From contig NZ_LMDC01000012.1 of the NCBI RefSeq assembly GCF_001425705.1, positions 189,402 through 253,401 of the forward strand: DNA of 64,000 nt, given 5' to 3'. This stretch comes from Pelomonas sp. Root1217 (GTDB lineage Bacteria > Pseudomonadota > Gammaproteobacteria > Burkholderiales > Burkholderiaceae_C). Position numbers and translations under genes: made by a program. Below, one piece after another: positions 52,797 through 61,806 of this stretch (within the stretch, counting starts at the first letter, position 1; every line of letters starts with the position of its first letter). Under the pieces are notes generated by a model, which saw only the letters and a list, made by a program, of their open reading frames with translations, made no database searches and was not told the origin of the DNA.

Positions 52797-52931
52797 ATGA
52801 AGCGTACCTACCAAGCCTCCAAGACCCGCCGCGCCCGTACCCACGGTTTCCTGGTGCGCATGAAGACCCGCGGTGGCCGTGCCGTCATCGCCGCACGCCG
52901 CGCCAAGGGCCGCAAGCGCCTGGCCGTCTAA
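52797..52931 (+). CDS. rpmH: 50S ribosomal protein L34
   Basis: A 44-residue basic protein, [18 protein letters not shown] then [19 protein letters not shown]. Length and sequence are standard for L34. AAAGAGG upstream serves as the Shine-Dalgarno. It is the first gene of the conserved rpmH-rnpA-yidD-yidC-mnmE series. Confidence 0.98.
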   Translation: MKRTYQASKTRRARTHGFLVRMKTRGGRAVIAARRAKGRKRLAV

Positions 52932-52987
52932 GCCTCGCCGTTGATCGAAGACGGCGCCCCGCGCGTCGTCAGCTTCCCGGGCAACCG

Positions 52988-53467
52988 ATGATCGGCAAGC
53001 TGCAGCGCCCGGTGGACTTTGAGCGTGTGCTCGGCAAACAAAGCCGGGCTCGCAGCGCGCATTTCGCGCTGCACCATCTCTCGGCCAACCCGGCACCCAG
53101 CGCTTGGCGCGCCGCCAAGTTGCGCACAGCCTCAGCCGAGTTATCAACAGGCGACTCACAGCCTGTTCACAACCCTGTGGAACAGAACCCGCCCGTTGCG
53201 CCTGAAGGCTGCTGGGTGGGTATCGTCGTTCCCAAGCGGCATGCCAAGCGATCGGTGACGCGTCAGCTCTTGAAGCGCCAGATCCGCGCCGCATTTGTCG
53301 AGCGTCCCAGCATGCCGCCGGGTTTGTGGGTCGTCCGCTTGCGCGCTCCGTTTGACCGCCAGAAGTTCCCCAGCGCCGCGTCCGACGCGCTGCGCCGGGC
53401 TGCCCGGGCCGAACTGGCCCAGCTCCTGGACAAGGCCATGGCCGCCAAGCCAGGCTCTAAGACGTGA
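52988..53467 (+). CDS. rnpA: Ribonuclease P protein component
   Basis: A 159-residue protein, longer than the usual ~120. The N-terminal strand is QRPVDFERVLGKQSRARSAHFALH and the RNA-binding signature is KRHAKRSVTRQLLKRQIR. Between them lies an insertion of about 30-35 residues (LRTASAELSTGDSQPVHN onward) rich in Ser, Pro and Gln. The protein helps the RNase P RNA process tRNA 5' ends. The DNA of the insertion contains DnaA-box-like words. The stop overlaps the yidD GTG start by 4 bases. Confidence 0.95.
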   Translation: MIGKLQRPVDFERVLGKQSRARSAHFALHHLSANPAPSAWRAAKLRTASAELSTGDSQPVHNPVEQNPPVAPEGCWVGIVVPKRHAKRSVTRQLLKRQIRAAFVERPSMPPGLWVVRLRAPFDRQKFPSAASDALRRAARAELAQLLDKAMAAKPGSKT

Positions 53468-53793
53468 AGCCGAGCTGGCCCGCCCGCGCTTTGATGACCG
53501 TCGTGCGCGGCTACCGCCTGATGCTCAGCCCCTGGCTGGGCAACGCCTGCCGCTTCGAGCCGACCTGCTCGCGCTACTCGCTGGGCGCGCTTGAGAAACA
53601 CGGTGCACTGGCCGGCAGCTATCTGACCGTCCACCGCATCCTGCGCTGCCAGCCGTGGTGTGACGGCGGGCACGACCCCGTGCCTGACCGCGTGCTTGAC
53701 AATGCGCCGCGGCTGTTTTCCCGCCTCTTCTCTCCCCCCGTGGCGCGCGCTTCCTGCGCGTCCTCTTCCTCGTCCGAGTCTCCTCATGACTGA
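53464..53793 (+). CDS. yidD: Membrane protein insertion efficiency factor YidD
   Basis: A 109-residue protein with the family core YRLMLSPWLGNACRFEPTCSRYSLGALEKHG and ILRCQPWCDGGHDPVP (patterns), including the conserved cysteines and an N-terminal amphipathic helix. The C-terminal ~25 residues (Ser-rich) are not conserved and overlap the start of yidC by 8 bases. It starts with GTG, coupled to rnpA. Confidence 0.95.
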   Translation: MKPSWPARALMTVVRGYRLMLSPWLGNACRFEPTCSRYSLGALEKHGALAGSYLTVHRILRCQPWCDGGHDPVPDRVLDNAPRLFSRLFSPPVARASCASSSSSESPHD

Positions 53794-55507
53794 TATTCGC
53801 CGCACCGTGCTGTGGGTGGTGTTCACGATGTCTCTCGTCCTGCTCTGGGACGGTTGGCAAAAGCACAACGGGCATCCTTCGATGTTCAGCCCGACGCCCA
53901 AGACCGTGTCGACGGCACCGGCAGGGCCTGCATCGTCCGGCGTGCCGGCGGCGGCCACCGCTGGCGGCACCGCTGCTGCCCAGGCGCCAACGACCGCCGC
54001 ACCGGTGGCCGCGCCGTCCGAGAAGATCACCATCCGCACCGACGTGCTGACGGTCACGGTGGACACCCTGGGCGGCGACATCGTCCGCGCCGAGTTGCCC
54101 AAATACCTGACGTCGCCGGATCCGACCGTCACCGACCAGCTGCTGCAGATGGTGCATCTGCAGAAGAAGCCCGAGTTCACCCCCCAGCCGGTCGTTCTGT
54201 TCAATGAAGGCCAGCACTACCGGGCCCAGACCGGCCTGGTGAGCGCCCAGGGCCCGCTGCCGGCCCACACCACGCCGATGACGGCGGTGGCCGGCGAGCG
54301 CGAGCTCAAGGACGGCCAGAACGAGGTCAAGTTGCGCCTGGAGTCGGCCGAAGTCGGCGGCGTCAAGCTCATCAAGACCTTCACATTCAAGCGCGGCGTC
54401 TACACGGTGGGCGTGACGCACGAAGTCGTCAACCACGGCACCGCGCCCGTCACGCCGCAGGTCTATCTGCAATTGGTGCGCGACGGCAGCACCGTCACCG
54501 GCGGCGCGGCCTTCACGCCCAGCTTCACGGGCCCGGCGGTCTACAACAGCAACACCAAGTTCAAGACGCTGAAGTTCGAGGACATCGACAAGGGCAAGGT
54601 CGACATCGAGAAGCAGGCCAACGACGGCTGGGTCTCGATGGTGCAGCATTACTTCGCCAGCGCTTGGCTCGTCAACGAACCAGGCAACCGCGAGTTCTTC
54701 GTGCGCAAGCTGCCCGGCCAGGCCGGCGTGCGCGGCGACGCCTATGCCACCGGCATGGTCTTCACGCTGCCCACGCTCGCGCCCGACACCAGCGCCACCC
54801 AGCAGGCCACCCTCTTCGCCGGCCCGCAGGAGGAAAACAACCTCTCGGCACTGGCGCCGGGCCTGGAGCGCGTCAAGGACTACGGCGTGCTGACGATCCT
54901 GGCCGAGCCGCTGTTCTGGCTGCTGGACAAGCTGCATGGCGTCATCGGCAACTGGGGCTGGACCATCGTTGCCCTGGTGCTGCTGCTGAAGGTTGCTCTC
55001 TACAGCCTCAACGCGAGCGCCTACAAGTCCATGGCCCGCATGAAGGCCGTCGCGCCCCGCATCAACGAGATGAAGGAGCGCCTGAAGGACAAGCCGCAGG
55101 AAATGCAGCAGGAGATGATGAAGATCTACCGCGAGGAGAAGATCAACCCCATCGGCGGCTGCCTGCCCATCTTCTTGCAGATGCCCATCTTCATGGCCCT
55201 GTACTGGGTGCTGCTGTCCACCGTCGAGATGCGCCAGGCGCCGTGGATGCTGTGGATCACCGACTTGTCGGTGCGCGACCCCTACTTCATCCTGCCGCTG
55301 CTGATGATGGCGTCCAGCCTGTTCCAGGTCTGGCTCAACCCGCCGGCGGCTGACCCCATGCAGCAGAAGATGATGTGGATCATGCCCGTGGCCTTCGGCG
55401 TCATGTTCTTCGTCTTCCCGGCTGGCCTCGTGCTGTATTGGCTGACGAACAACATCCTGTCGATCGCCCAGCAGTGGCTGATCAACAGACGGTTGGGCGT
55501 GAACTGA
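53786..55507 (+). CDS. yidC: Membrane protein insertase YidC
   Basis: A 573-residue inner-membrane protein. The N-terminal helix ([24 protein letters not shown]) is followed by a Pro/Ala/Thr linker and the large periplasmic beta-sandwich (about 85-330). The insertase core has [56 protein letters not shown] (pattern) and five helices. It ends [17 protein letters not shown] terminator follows within 20 bases. Confidence 0.97.
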   Translation: MTDIRRTVLWVVFTMSLVLLWDGWQKHNGHPSMFSPTPKTVSTAPAGPASSGVPAAATAGGTAAAQAPTTAAPVAAPSEKITIRTDVLTVTVDTLGGDIVRAELPKYLTSPDPTVTDQLLQMVHLQKKPEFTPQPVVLFNEGQHYRAQTGLVSAQGPLPAHTTPMTAVAGERELKDGQNEVKLRLESAEVGGVKLIKTFTFKRGVYTVGVTHEVVNHGTAPVTPQVYLQLVRDGSTVTGGAAFTPSFTGPAVYNSNTKFKTLKFEDIDKGKVDIEKQANDGWVSMVQHYFASAWLVNEPGNREFFVRKLPGQAGVRGDAYATGMVFTLPTLAPDTSATQQATLFAGPQEENNLSALAPGLERVKDYGVLTILAEPLFWLLDKLHGVIGNWGWTIVALVLLLKVALYSLNASAYKSMARMKAVAPRINEMKERLKDKPQEMQQEMMKIYREEKINPIGGCLPIFLQMPIFMALYWVLLSTVEMRQAPWMLWITDLSVRDPYFILPLLMMASSLFQVWLNPPAADPMQQKMMWIMPVAFGVMFFVFPAGLVLYWLTNNILSIAQQWLINRRLGVN

Positions 55508-55524
55508 ATCACGTGAATCTGCAC

Positions 55525-55550
55525 AGCCCCCGCACCCGGGGGCTTCTTTC
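55525..55550 (+). terminator. Rho-independent terminator after yidC
   Basis: An 8-bp perfect stem AGCCCCCG / CGGGGGCT with loop CACC, followed by TCTTTC. It is placed 17 bases after the yidC stop and should end the rpmH-yidC transcript. Confidence 0.8.
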
Positions 55551-55652
55551 TGCCCGGGGTTAGCAGTTCAATGGCTTCGCGGGGCAGAGAACACCGGCCC
55601 GGACGGGACTCACGAGAGCGCCCGAACCGAGCCTCCCCCGCGCCAATTCTTC

Positions 55653-55678
55653 AAACAGCCACCTCAGGGTGGCTGTTT
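55653..55678 (+). terminator. Hairpin between yidC and mnmE
   Basis: An 11-bp perfect stem AAACAGCCACC / GGTGGCTGTTT with loop TCAG. The A-run/T-run flanks make it look like a bidirectional terminator. It lies just upstream of mnmE, so that gene should have its own promoter within the next 25 bases or be read through. The ~100 bases between the two hairpins show no gene or tRNA. Confidence 0.75.
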
Positions 55679-55703
55679 GCCTTGGCCGCTGACAATTGCG
55701 CCC

Positions 55704-57068
55704 ATGCTTGCACGCCACGCCGATCCAATAGCAGCCATCGCCACCGCGCCAGGGCGCGGCGCCGTCGGCATCGTGCGGGTGTCGTCGCCTCAAGACCTGG
55801 CTCCACTCATCGAAGCTTTGTGCGGCCGAGCGCTCAAACCGCGCGAGGCGACTTACCTGCCCTTTCGCGATGCGACGGGCGCGGCCATCGACCAGGGCCT
55901 TGCTCTGCACTTCCCGGCACCGCACTCCTACACCGGTGAGCATGTGCTGGAACTGCAGGCCCACGGCGGCGCCGTCGTCATGCAGTTGCTGCTGGCACGG
56001 GTGATCGAAGCGAGCGCCGGTGTTCGCCTGGCCGAGCCCGGCGAGTTCACGCAGCGCGCCTTCCTCAACGGCAAGCTCGACCTCGCCCAGGCCGAGGCAG
56101 TGGCCGACCTCATCGATGCCAGCACCGAGGCCGCAGCGCGCAGTGCGAGCCGGGCGCTGGGCGGCGCGCTGTCGCATGAAGTCGGTGTCCTGCGCGACCA
56201 GCTCATCCAGCTGCGCATGCTCGTCGAGGCGACGCTGGACTTCCCGGAAGAGGAGATCGATTTCCTCGAAAAGGCCGATGCATTTGGCCGGCTGGACCGC
56301 CTGACCGCGCAACTGAGCGCCGTGCAGGCCCGCACGCGCCAGGGTGCGCTGCTGCGCGACGGCTTGAAGGTGGTGCTCGCCGGCCAGCCCAATGTGGGCA
56401 AGAGTTCGCTGCTGAATGCACTCGCCGGCGCCGAGCTGGCCATTGTCACGCCCATCCCCGGCACGACGCGTGACAAGGTCAGCCAGACCATCCAGATCGA
56501 AGGCGTGCCCCTGCACATCACCGACACGGCGGGCCTGCGCGATGCGACGGCCGACGAAGTCGAGCGCATCGGCGTGTCGCGCTCCTGGGATGCCATTGCG
56601 GACGCCGACGTCGTGCTCTTCCTGCACGACCTGGGCCGCGTCGGCCAGGGGGACTACGAGGCTGAGGACGAGCGCATCCGCGCGCGGCTGGCCGGCGTGG
56701 ACGCAAGCCGCATCGTGCAGGTGTTCAACAAGGCTGACCTTGCCGGAGCGCCCGAAGGCGAGATTGCGCTGAGCCTGAGGACGGGCGAAGGCCTGGAAGC
56801 GCTGCGCCAGCGCCTGCTGCAGACGGCCGGCTGGCAAGCGGTGCCCGAAGGTTTGTTCATCGCTCGCGAGCGCCATGTACAGGCGTTGGCGCGCACGGCC
56901 GAGCACCTGACCTTGGCGCGCGAAGTTGCCGCTCAGCGCGACGCCGCGCTGGATCTGCTCGCCGAGGAGCTGCGTCTGGCCCACGATGCGCTGGGTGAAA
57001 TCACCGGCGCGTTCTCGGCCGACGAGTTGCTCGGTGTCATCTTCAGCAGTTTTTGCATCGGCAAGTAG
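55704..57068 (+). CDS. mnmE: tRNA uridine-5-carboxymethylaminomethyl modification GTPase MnmE
   Basis: A 454-residue protein. The N-terminal folate-binding domain begins [21 protein letters not shown]. The G domain has [32 protein letters not shown] and FNKADL. The helical domain ends with the invariant C-terminal motif FCIGK. With MnmG it modifies the wobble uridine of several tRNAs. ATG 55704 is preferred to the upstream TTG at 55677, which lies inside the hairpin. Confidence 0.97.
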   Translation: MLARHADPIAAIATAPGRGAVGIVRVSSPQDLAPLIEALCGRALKPREATYLPFRDATGAAIDQGLALHFPAPHSYTGEHVLELQAHGGAVVMQLLLARVIEASAGVRLAEPGEFTQRAFLNGKLDLAQAEAVADLIDASTEAAARSASRALGGALSHEVGVLRDQLIQLRMLVEATLDFPEEEIDFLEKADAFGRLDRLTAQLSAVQARTRQGALLRDGLKVVLAGQPNVGKSSLLNALAGAELAIVTPIPGTTRDKVSQTIQIEGVPLHITDTAGLRDATADEVERIGVSRSWDAIADADVVLFLHDLGRVGQGDYEAEDERIRARLAGVDASRIVQVFNKADLAGAPEGEIALSLRTGEGLEALRQRLLQTAGWQAVPEGLFIARERHVQALARTAEHLTLAREVAAQRDAALDLLAEELRLAHDALGEITGAFSADELLGVIFSSFCIGK

Positions 57069-57121
57069 TCCGACGCCGCCTTTGCTGCGTTGTGGACGAA
57101 CGCAACGCAAGAGGAGGTCGC

Positions 57122-57295
57122 ATGCGACGCCTTCAGAACTCCAGCTTCACGATCGAAGCCGCACCGCGCCGGCTCATGCCGCAGGCCAAGCCCGTTGCAC
57201 TTGCCCAGCCGCGCGACGAGATGTGGCGCTCACGCCGCGTGCTGTCGGGGTCCGACTGGATGGATGCCTGGGTGCAGAAACCCGGCAAGCGGTGA
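57122..57295 (+). CDS. Small hypothetical protein after mnmE
   Basis: A 57-residue basic protein, MRRLQNSSFTIEAAPRRLMP ending SDWMDAWVQKPGKR. GAGGAGGTCGC gives a strong ribosome-binding site, which is the main reason to believe it. No domain is recognised. It lies 53 bases after mnmE and ends against the convergent lactonase gene (stops adjacent). Confidence 0.6.
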   Translation: MRRLQNSSFTIEAAPRRLMPQAKPVALAQPRDEMWRSRRVLSGSDWMDAWVQKPGKR

Positions 57296-58216
57296 TCAGG
57301 CGTCGTTGAACAGCGGGTCGGGCAAGTAGAGCCCGGGCTCGACGGCCATGCCGAACAGGCTGCCCGACAGCGGGCGGGCCATCAGGTCGGCGGTGCTGAG
57401 GCCTTCGCGGGCCGTCGTGACGAGGATCTGGTCGCCGGCCGGGCCGCCAAACGCGGGGCAGGTGACATTGCTGACCGGCACCGAATAGCGGCCCAGCAGC
57501 CGGCCGTCAGGCGCGTAGCGGGCCACCGCCGCGTTGCCCCACTCGGCATTCCACAAGCAACCCTTGGCATCGATGACGGAGCCGTCCGGCCAGCAGTTGT
57601 CGTCGTATTCCTTCTTCGCGAACAGGCGTGGCTCGCTGACCTGGGCGCTGTCCGCGTCGTAGTCGCAGACCATCATGCGGGTGGTGGTCGTGTCGCAGTA
57701 GTGCATGCGCTTGCCGTTGGGGCTGAAGCAGATGCTGTTGGAGATGCCCACGCCGTCCAGCGCCAGCCGGCGCAGGCCGTGGGCCAGCGAGTATTGATAG
57801 AAGCTGCCGATGCGCTGGCGCGGGTTGGCTTCGTCCAGCGTGCCAAAGACGAAGTTGCCACTGCGGTCGCAACGCCCGTCATTGGCACGCGTGGTGGGCA
57901 GATGAGCTTCCAGCGGCGTGAGGGTCTCGGGCTCGGCGGCGATGCTGCCGGTGGCCTGCAGGTCGGGCAGCGTCAGGCGCGCCAGGCGCTTGGCCATGGC
58001 CAGGATGATGGCGCCGGAGCGGCCATGCACGAAGCAGCCGACGCGCTCGGGCAGGCGCACCTGCAGCGTGACGTTGGCGCCGGGGGTCCACGCATAGATG
58101 CAGGCGCCCTCGATATCGGTCCACCACCAGCGGCCACTCGCGGCATGCCATTGGATGCCTTCACCGAGGTTGTTGGCCTGGGCAAGGGCGAGGGCGAAAG
58201 GGTGTTCAGCTTGCAT
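57296..58216 (-). CDS. SMP-30/gluconolactonase family protein, probable L-arabinonolactonase
   Basis: A 306-residue six-bladed propeller. Metal ligands are in LGEGIQWH (Glu), LPTTRANDGRCDRSGNFVFGT, VGISNSICFSPNG (Asn) and NCWPDGSVIDAKG (Asp). The family opens sugar-acid lactones. In this operon with a sugar dehydrogenase and mutarotase the expected substrate is L-arabino-1,4-lactone. The start overlaps the thioesterase gene by 11 bases. No signal peptide, so cytoplasmic. Confidence 0.92.
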   Translation of the reverse strand: MQAEHPFALALAQANNLGEGIQWHAASGRWWWTDIEGACIYAWTPGANVTLQVRLPERVGCFVHGRSGAIILAMAKRLARLTLPDLQATGSIAAEPETLTPLEAHLPTTRANDGRCDRSGNFVFGTLDEANPRQRIGSFYQYSLAHGLRRLALDGVGISNSICFSPNGKRMHYCDTTTTRMMVCDYDADSAQVSEPRLFAKKEYDDNCWPDGSVIDAKGCLWNAEWGNAAVARYAPDGRLLGRYSVPVSNVTCPAFGGPAGDQILVTTAREGLSTADLMARPLSGSLFGMAVEPGLYLPDPLFNDA

Positions 58217-58676
58217 CGGGTGAGGTTTCCAGGCTCGCGCGGGCCTGCTTGCGTGCGAGGGCCGCGGCGTGGCGGCGGCGCTCGTCGGGAGTGAAAGGGC
58301 GCAGCGGCGCCACGGGCACCGGCTTGTTGTCGTCGCCCACGGCCACCATCGTGAAGTAGCAGCTGTTGACGTGGCGCGTCTCCTGCGTGCGGATGTTCTC
58401 GGCCACGACCTTGATGCCCACTTCCATCGACGAGGTGCCGGTCATGTTGACGCTGGCCAGGAAGGTGACCAGCTCGCCGACGTGGATGGCCTGGCGAAAG
58501 ATCACCCGGTCCACCGACAGCGTCACGACATAGCGGCCGGCGTAGCGGCTGGCGCAGGCATAGGCGACCTGGTCGAGCAGCTTGAGGATGTTGCCGCCAT
58601 GGACATTGCCGGCGAAGTTGGCGGTGTCCGGTGTCATCAGCACCGTCATCGTCAGTTGGTGGGCGGGCAGGTCCAT
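58206..58676 (-). CDS. Acyl-CoA thioesterase, hotdog fold (YciA/BFIT-like)
   Basis: A 156-residue protein with TMTVLMTPDTANFAGNVHGGNILKLLDQVAYACASRYAG (pattern containing the hotdog N/D-H-G-G motif), DRVIFRQAIHVGELVTFLA and SSMEVGIKVVAENI. It hydrolyses acyl-CoA esters. It is an odd member of a sugar-oxidation operon, but it overlaps the lactonase start by 11 bases and is 17 bases from galM, so cotranscription is likely. Confidence 0.92.
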   Translation of the reverse strand: MDLPAHQLTMTVLMTPDTANFAGNVHGGNILKLLDQVAYACASRYAGRYVVTLSVDRVIFRQAIHVGELVTFLASVNMTGTSSMEVGIKVVAENIRTQETRHVNSCYFTMVAVGDDNKPVPVAPLRPFTPDERRRHAAALARKQARASLETSPDAS

Positions 58677-58692
58677 GGCGTTCTCTTCGCGG

Positions 58693-59763
58693 TCAGGAGA
58701 AGCGATGGATTGTGGTGCTGCGCCACACCTCGCCCGGCCTCAGCACGGTGGTGGGCCAGTCGCTGCTGGCTTCGTGGTGCGGTGAGTCGGGGTTGTGCTG
58801 GGTCTCCAGGCACAGGCCGTCGCCCTGGCGGTAGATGCGCCCGCAGGGACCGGCCAGGCTGCCGTCGAGGAAATTGCCGGAATAGAACTGGATCGCCGGC
58901 TCGCTGGTCCGCATGTCCATGCGGCGGCCGGAGTGGGGGTCTTCCAGCATGGCGGCGTGGCGCAGGCCGTCGGCGCCCGGCTCGCCGTCGAGCAACCAGT
59001 TGTGGTCGTACCCCTTGGCGCGCAGCAGCTGCGGGTATCCCTGGCGGATGCGGGCGACGATCGGCGTGGGCGTGCGGAAGTCGAACGGCGTGCCGTCGAC
59101 CGCGGCGTGGCGCAGCGGGATCAAGTGCTCGTCGACCTCGCTGTAGCGCGAGGCGGGGATGCTCAGGCGGTGGCGCAACGCGCTGCCTTCGCCGGCGAGG
59201 TTGAAGTAGTTGTGATGCGTCAGGTTGACGACGGTGGCGCGATCGGTCGTGGCTTCGTAGTCGATGCGCCAGCTGTTGTCCGTCTCACTCAGCGAATAGC
59301 GCACGCTGACCTTGAGCTCGCCGGGGAAGCCCTGATCGCCGTGCGGGCTGGTGAGGGTGAACAGCAGTGCCTCGGCCTCGCCAGGCAGGAGATCAGGGGG
59401 TTCGACGGGCTCGGCCGCCCACAGCCGGTGGCCGAAACCCTCGGTGCCGCCATGCAGGCAGTTGGGGCCGTTGTTGCAGGACAGCGTGTGCGTTTGGCCG
59501 TCCAGCTCGAAGCTGGCGCCGGCGATGCGATTGCCGTAGCGGCCGACGATGGCGCCGAAAAACGGATTGCGGTTGGCGTAGTCGGGGAGGTTGTCGAAGC
59601 CGAGCACGATGTTGTCGATGCGGCCTTCCCGATCCGGCACCCACAGGCCGGTGACGATGCCGCCCAGCGTGATGGCCGTGAGCGCCAGGCCCAGTCCGTT
59701 GGTCAGCGTGTATTCATGCACCGGCCGGCCGTCGGCCAACAGGCCGTAGTCGCGGCGCTGCAT
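58693..59763 (-). CDS. galM: Aldose 1-epimerase (mutarotase)
   Basis: A 356-residue protein of galactose-mutarotase fold, with YANRNPFFGAIVGRYGNRIAG, NNGPNCLHGGTEGFGHRLW, NLTHHNYFNLAGEG (catalytic His) and a late FYSGNFLDG then LETQHNPDSPHH (catalytic Glu region). It equilibrates alpha and beta anomers, here probably arabinose for the adjacent 1-dehydrogenase. The ATG shares one base with the dehydrogenase stop (TGATG). Confidence 0.93.
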   Translation of the reverse strand: MQRRDYGLLADGRPVHEYTLTNGLGLALTAITLGGIVTGLWVPDREGRIDNIVLGFDNLPDYANRNPFFGAIVGRYGNRIAGASFELDGQTHTLSCNNGPNCLHGGTEGFGHRLWAAEPVEPPDLLPGEAEALLFTLTSPHGDQGFPGELKVSVRYSLSETDNSWRIDYEATTDRATVVNLTHHNYFNLAGEGSALRHRLSIPASRYSEVDEHLIPLRHAAVDGTPFDFRTPTPIVARIRQGYPQLLRAKGYDHNWLLDGEPGADGLRHAAMLEDPHSGRRMDMRTSEPAIQFYSGNFLDGSLAGPCGRIYRQGDGLCLETQHNPDSPHHEASSDWPTTVLRPGEVWRSTTIHRFS

Positions 59764-60527
59764 CACGCCCACCCGCCGTCGACGATGAAGTCCTGCGCCG
59801 TGCACATGGCGCTGTCGTCGGCCGCCAGGAACAGCGCCATGCTGGCGATGTGCTGCGGCATCAGCGGCGCGTCGATGCATTGGCCCTTGGCGATCTCGAC
59901 CTTGGTCTCTTCGGTGACCCAGAGCTTCAATTGCTTCTCGGTCATCACCCAGCCCGGCACCAGCGTGTTGACACGGATCTTGTGCGGGCCGAAGTCGCGT
60001 GCCAGGCAGCGCGTCAAGCCTTGCACCGCCGCCTTGCTTGCCGTGTACGCCGGCATGCCGCCCTGCTTGAGCATCCAGCTGATGGAGCCGAAGTTGATGA
60101 TGGAACCGTAACCCGCCGCCTTCATGTCCGCCAGCACGGCTTGCGCAGTGAAGAACTGGTGCTTGATGTTGACGGCCACGCTGGTGTCCCAGAACTCCGG
60201 CGTCGTCTCCTCGACGGCGTGGCGCTTGTCGTTGGCGGCGTTGTTGAGCAACACCGTGAACGGGCCGCTGCGCTCGCGCAGCCCGGCGATGGCCCCGCGC
60301 AGGGATTCGACGTTGGACAGGTCCGCCGCCATGAACTGCGGCGCGTGGCGCGAACCGGCCAGGCGGGCCGCGAGCGCGTTGCCCTCTTCGGCGGCCAGGT
60401 CGATGAAGGCCACCTTGGCACCCTGTTCGGCAAACGCCTGCACCAACGTTTCGCCGATGCCGGTGGCCCCGCCGGTGATCAGGACGCCACGGTCCTGAAG
60501 GCTGGGGTAGCGGGCGTAAGAACTCAT
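59763..60527 (-). CDS. SDR family sugar 1-dehydrogenase (XylB-like; L-arabinose or D-xylose)
   Basis: A 254-residue classical short-chain dehydrogenase. It has GVLITGGATGIGETL, LLNNAANDKRHAVEE, the catalytic Ser in INFGSISWMLKQGG, Tyr-x3-Lys in AYTASKAAVQ and a C-terminal CTAQDFIVDGGWA. The NNA-NDKRH and FGSISW blocks resemble the Caulobacter D-xylose dehydrogenase XylB. With the lactonase, arabonate dehydratase and KDA dehydratase it should make L-arabinono-lactone. It is the first gene of the minus-strand operon and diverges from the KDA dehydratase. Confidence 0.91.
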   Translation of the reverse strand: MSSYARYPSLQDRGVLITGGATGIGETLVQAFAEQGAKVAFIDLAAEEGNALAARLAGSRHAPQFMAADLSNVESLRGAIAGLRERSGPFTVLLNNAANDKRHAVEETTPEFWDTSVAVNIKHQFFTAQAVLADMKAAGYGSIINFGSISWMLKQGGMPAYTASKAAVQGLTRCLARDFGPHKIRVNTLVPGWVMTEKQLKLWVTEETKVEIAKGQCIDAPLMPQHIASMALFLAADDSAMCTAQDFIVDGGWA

Positions 60528-60585
60528 CAGACTGTCTCCTGCGATAGGCGGCCCGGCTGCTTTGGTCGAGCGCTGAAGGGATTAT

Positions 60586-60596
60586 TAGTCATACTA
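60586..60596. promoter_or_regulatory. Dyad TAGT-CAT-ACTA, probable regulator site 1
   Basis: A perfect 4+3+4 inverted repeat 59 bases upstream of the SDR start, in the divergent region. The form T-x-GT-N3-AC-x-A is that of many GntR (FCD subgroup) operators. A near-identical site lies 64 bases away. Confidence 0.6.
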
Positions 60597-60649
60597 TTTC
60601 GTTTGCAAAGCCGGCGAATTTCGGGTTAACCCCGATGAACAAGCATAAA

Positions 60650-60660
60650 TAGTCATACTT
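60650..60660. promoter_or_regulatory. Dyad TAGT-CAT-ACTT, probable regulator site 2
   Basis: The second copy of TAGTCATACT, with one mismatch in the last dyad base. It lies 88 bases before the DapA-type gene. The 64-base distance to site 1 is about six helical turns, which would allow two dimers on one face. No regulator gene is in the window. Confidence 0.6.
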
Positions 60661-60747
60661 TAATGAGAGGTATGCCGGCGATGACAGCCAGCCTTGCGCC
60701 GCCAGCCGGCGCCTGAATCAACTTCCCCCAGAGACAAGGGCCCGCAC

Positions 60748-61677
60748 ATGAGCGCCTCCACCAGCCGTCCGTATCGCGGCGTCTTCCCCGTCGTTCCGAC
60801 CATCTTCCACGCCGACGGCACGCTGGACGTTCCCGGCCAGCTGCGCTGCGTCGACTTCATGATCGACGCCGGCTCCACGGGCCTGTGCATCCTCGCCAAC
60901 TTCTCCGAACAGTTCGTGCTGTCGGATGCCGAGCGCGAGACGCTGACCCGCGCCATCCTCGCGCACGTGGCCGGCCGCGTGCCGGTCATCGTCACGACGA
61001 CGCATTACTCCACACAGATCTGCATCGAGCGCAGCAAGCTCGCGCAGGACCTGGGCGCGGCCATGGTCATGGTCATGCCGCCGTACCACGGCGCCACCTT
61101 CCGCGTGTCGGAAGGCCAGATCGAGAGCTTCTACCAGCGCCTGTCCGACGCGATCGGCATTCCCATCATGATCCAGGATGCCCCGGTGGCCGGCACGCCG
61201 CTGTCGGTGCCGCTGCTGGCGCGCATGGCGACAAACATCGCCAACGTGAAGTACTTCAAGCTGGAGATGCCGCAGGCTGCCAGCAAGATGCGCGAGCTCA
61301 TTCGCGTCGGTGGCGCGGCCATCGAAGGTCCGTGGGATGGCGAGGAAGCCATCACGCTGCTGGCCGACCTAGACGCCGGCGCCACTGGCGCGATGACCGG
61401 CGGCGGTTTCCCCGACGGCATCCGCAAGATCTTTGACGCCTTCCACGCCGGCGACCGCGAGGAAGCCGTCGTCCAGTACGGCCGCTGGCTGCCGCTGATC
61501 AACTACGAGAACCGCCAGGGCGGCATCCTGACCGCCAAGGCGCTGATGAAGGAAGGCGGCGTCATCAAGAGCGATGCGCCGCGCCACCCCTTCCCCGAGA
61601 TGAGCCCCGAAGTGCGCGCCGGCTTGATGGACGCCGCCAAGCGGCTCGACCCCCTCGTGCTGCGCTGGGGCAAGTAG
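60748..61677 (+). CDS. DapA family L-2-keto-3-deoxyarabonate dehydratase
   Basis: A 309-residue (beta/alpha)8 protein of the dihydrodipicolinate synthase superfamily. It has FPVVPTIFHADGTLDVPGQ, GLCILANFSEQFVLSDAER (where aldolases have GT.GE), VMVMPPYHGAT and the Schiff-base lysine in VKYFKLEMPQA (Lys168 or Lys171; the second is the likely one). It should convert 2-keto-3-deoxy-L-arabonate to alpha-ketoglutarate semialdehyde. The start at ATG 60748 fits the family N-terminus. Confidence 0.9.
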   Translation: MSASTSRPYRGVFPVVPTIFHADGTLDVPGQLRCVDFMIDAGSTGLCILANFSEQFVLSDAERETLTRAILAHVAGRVPVIVTTTHYSTQICIERSKLAQDLGAAMVMVMPPYHGATFRVSEGQIESFYQRLSDAIGIPIMIQDAPVAGTPLSVPLLARMATNIANVKYFKLEMPQAASKMRELIRVGGAAIEGPWDGEEAITLLADLDAGATGAMTGGGFPDGIRKIFDAFHAGDREEAVVQYGRWLPLINYENRQGGILTAKALMKEGGVIKSDAPRHPFPEMSPEVRAGLMDAAKRLDPLVLRWGK

Positions 61678-61806
61678 CCCAACCCGACTGGCTGCGCCGA
61701 CCCCTGCAGGGCGGCGCCACGAATGGCCCGGCAAGGCCGGTTCCACGGCGCCACGCGATGGTGGCGTCCCGCGCCGCCGGTCATTCGGCGTACGGAGATG
61801 CCTGTG

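Noticed and set aside
55545-55652. Possible tRNA or small RNA gene between yidC and mnmE
   Set aside because: No T-loop consensus or cloverleaf arms could be formed; only two flanking terminator hairpins are evident.
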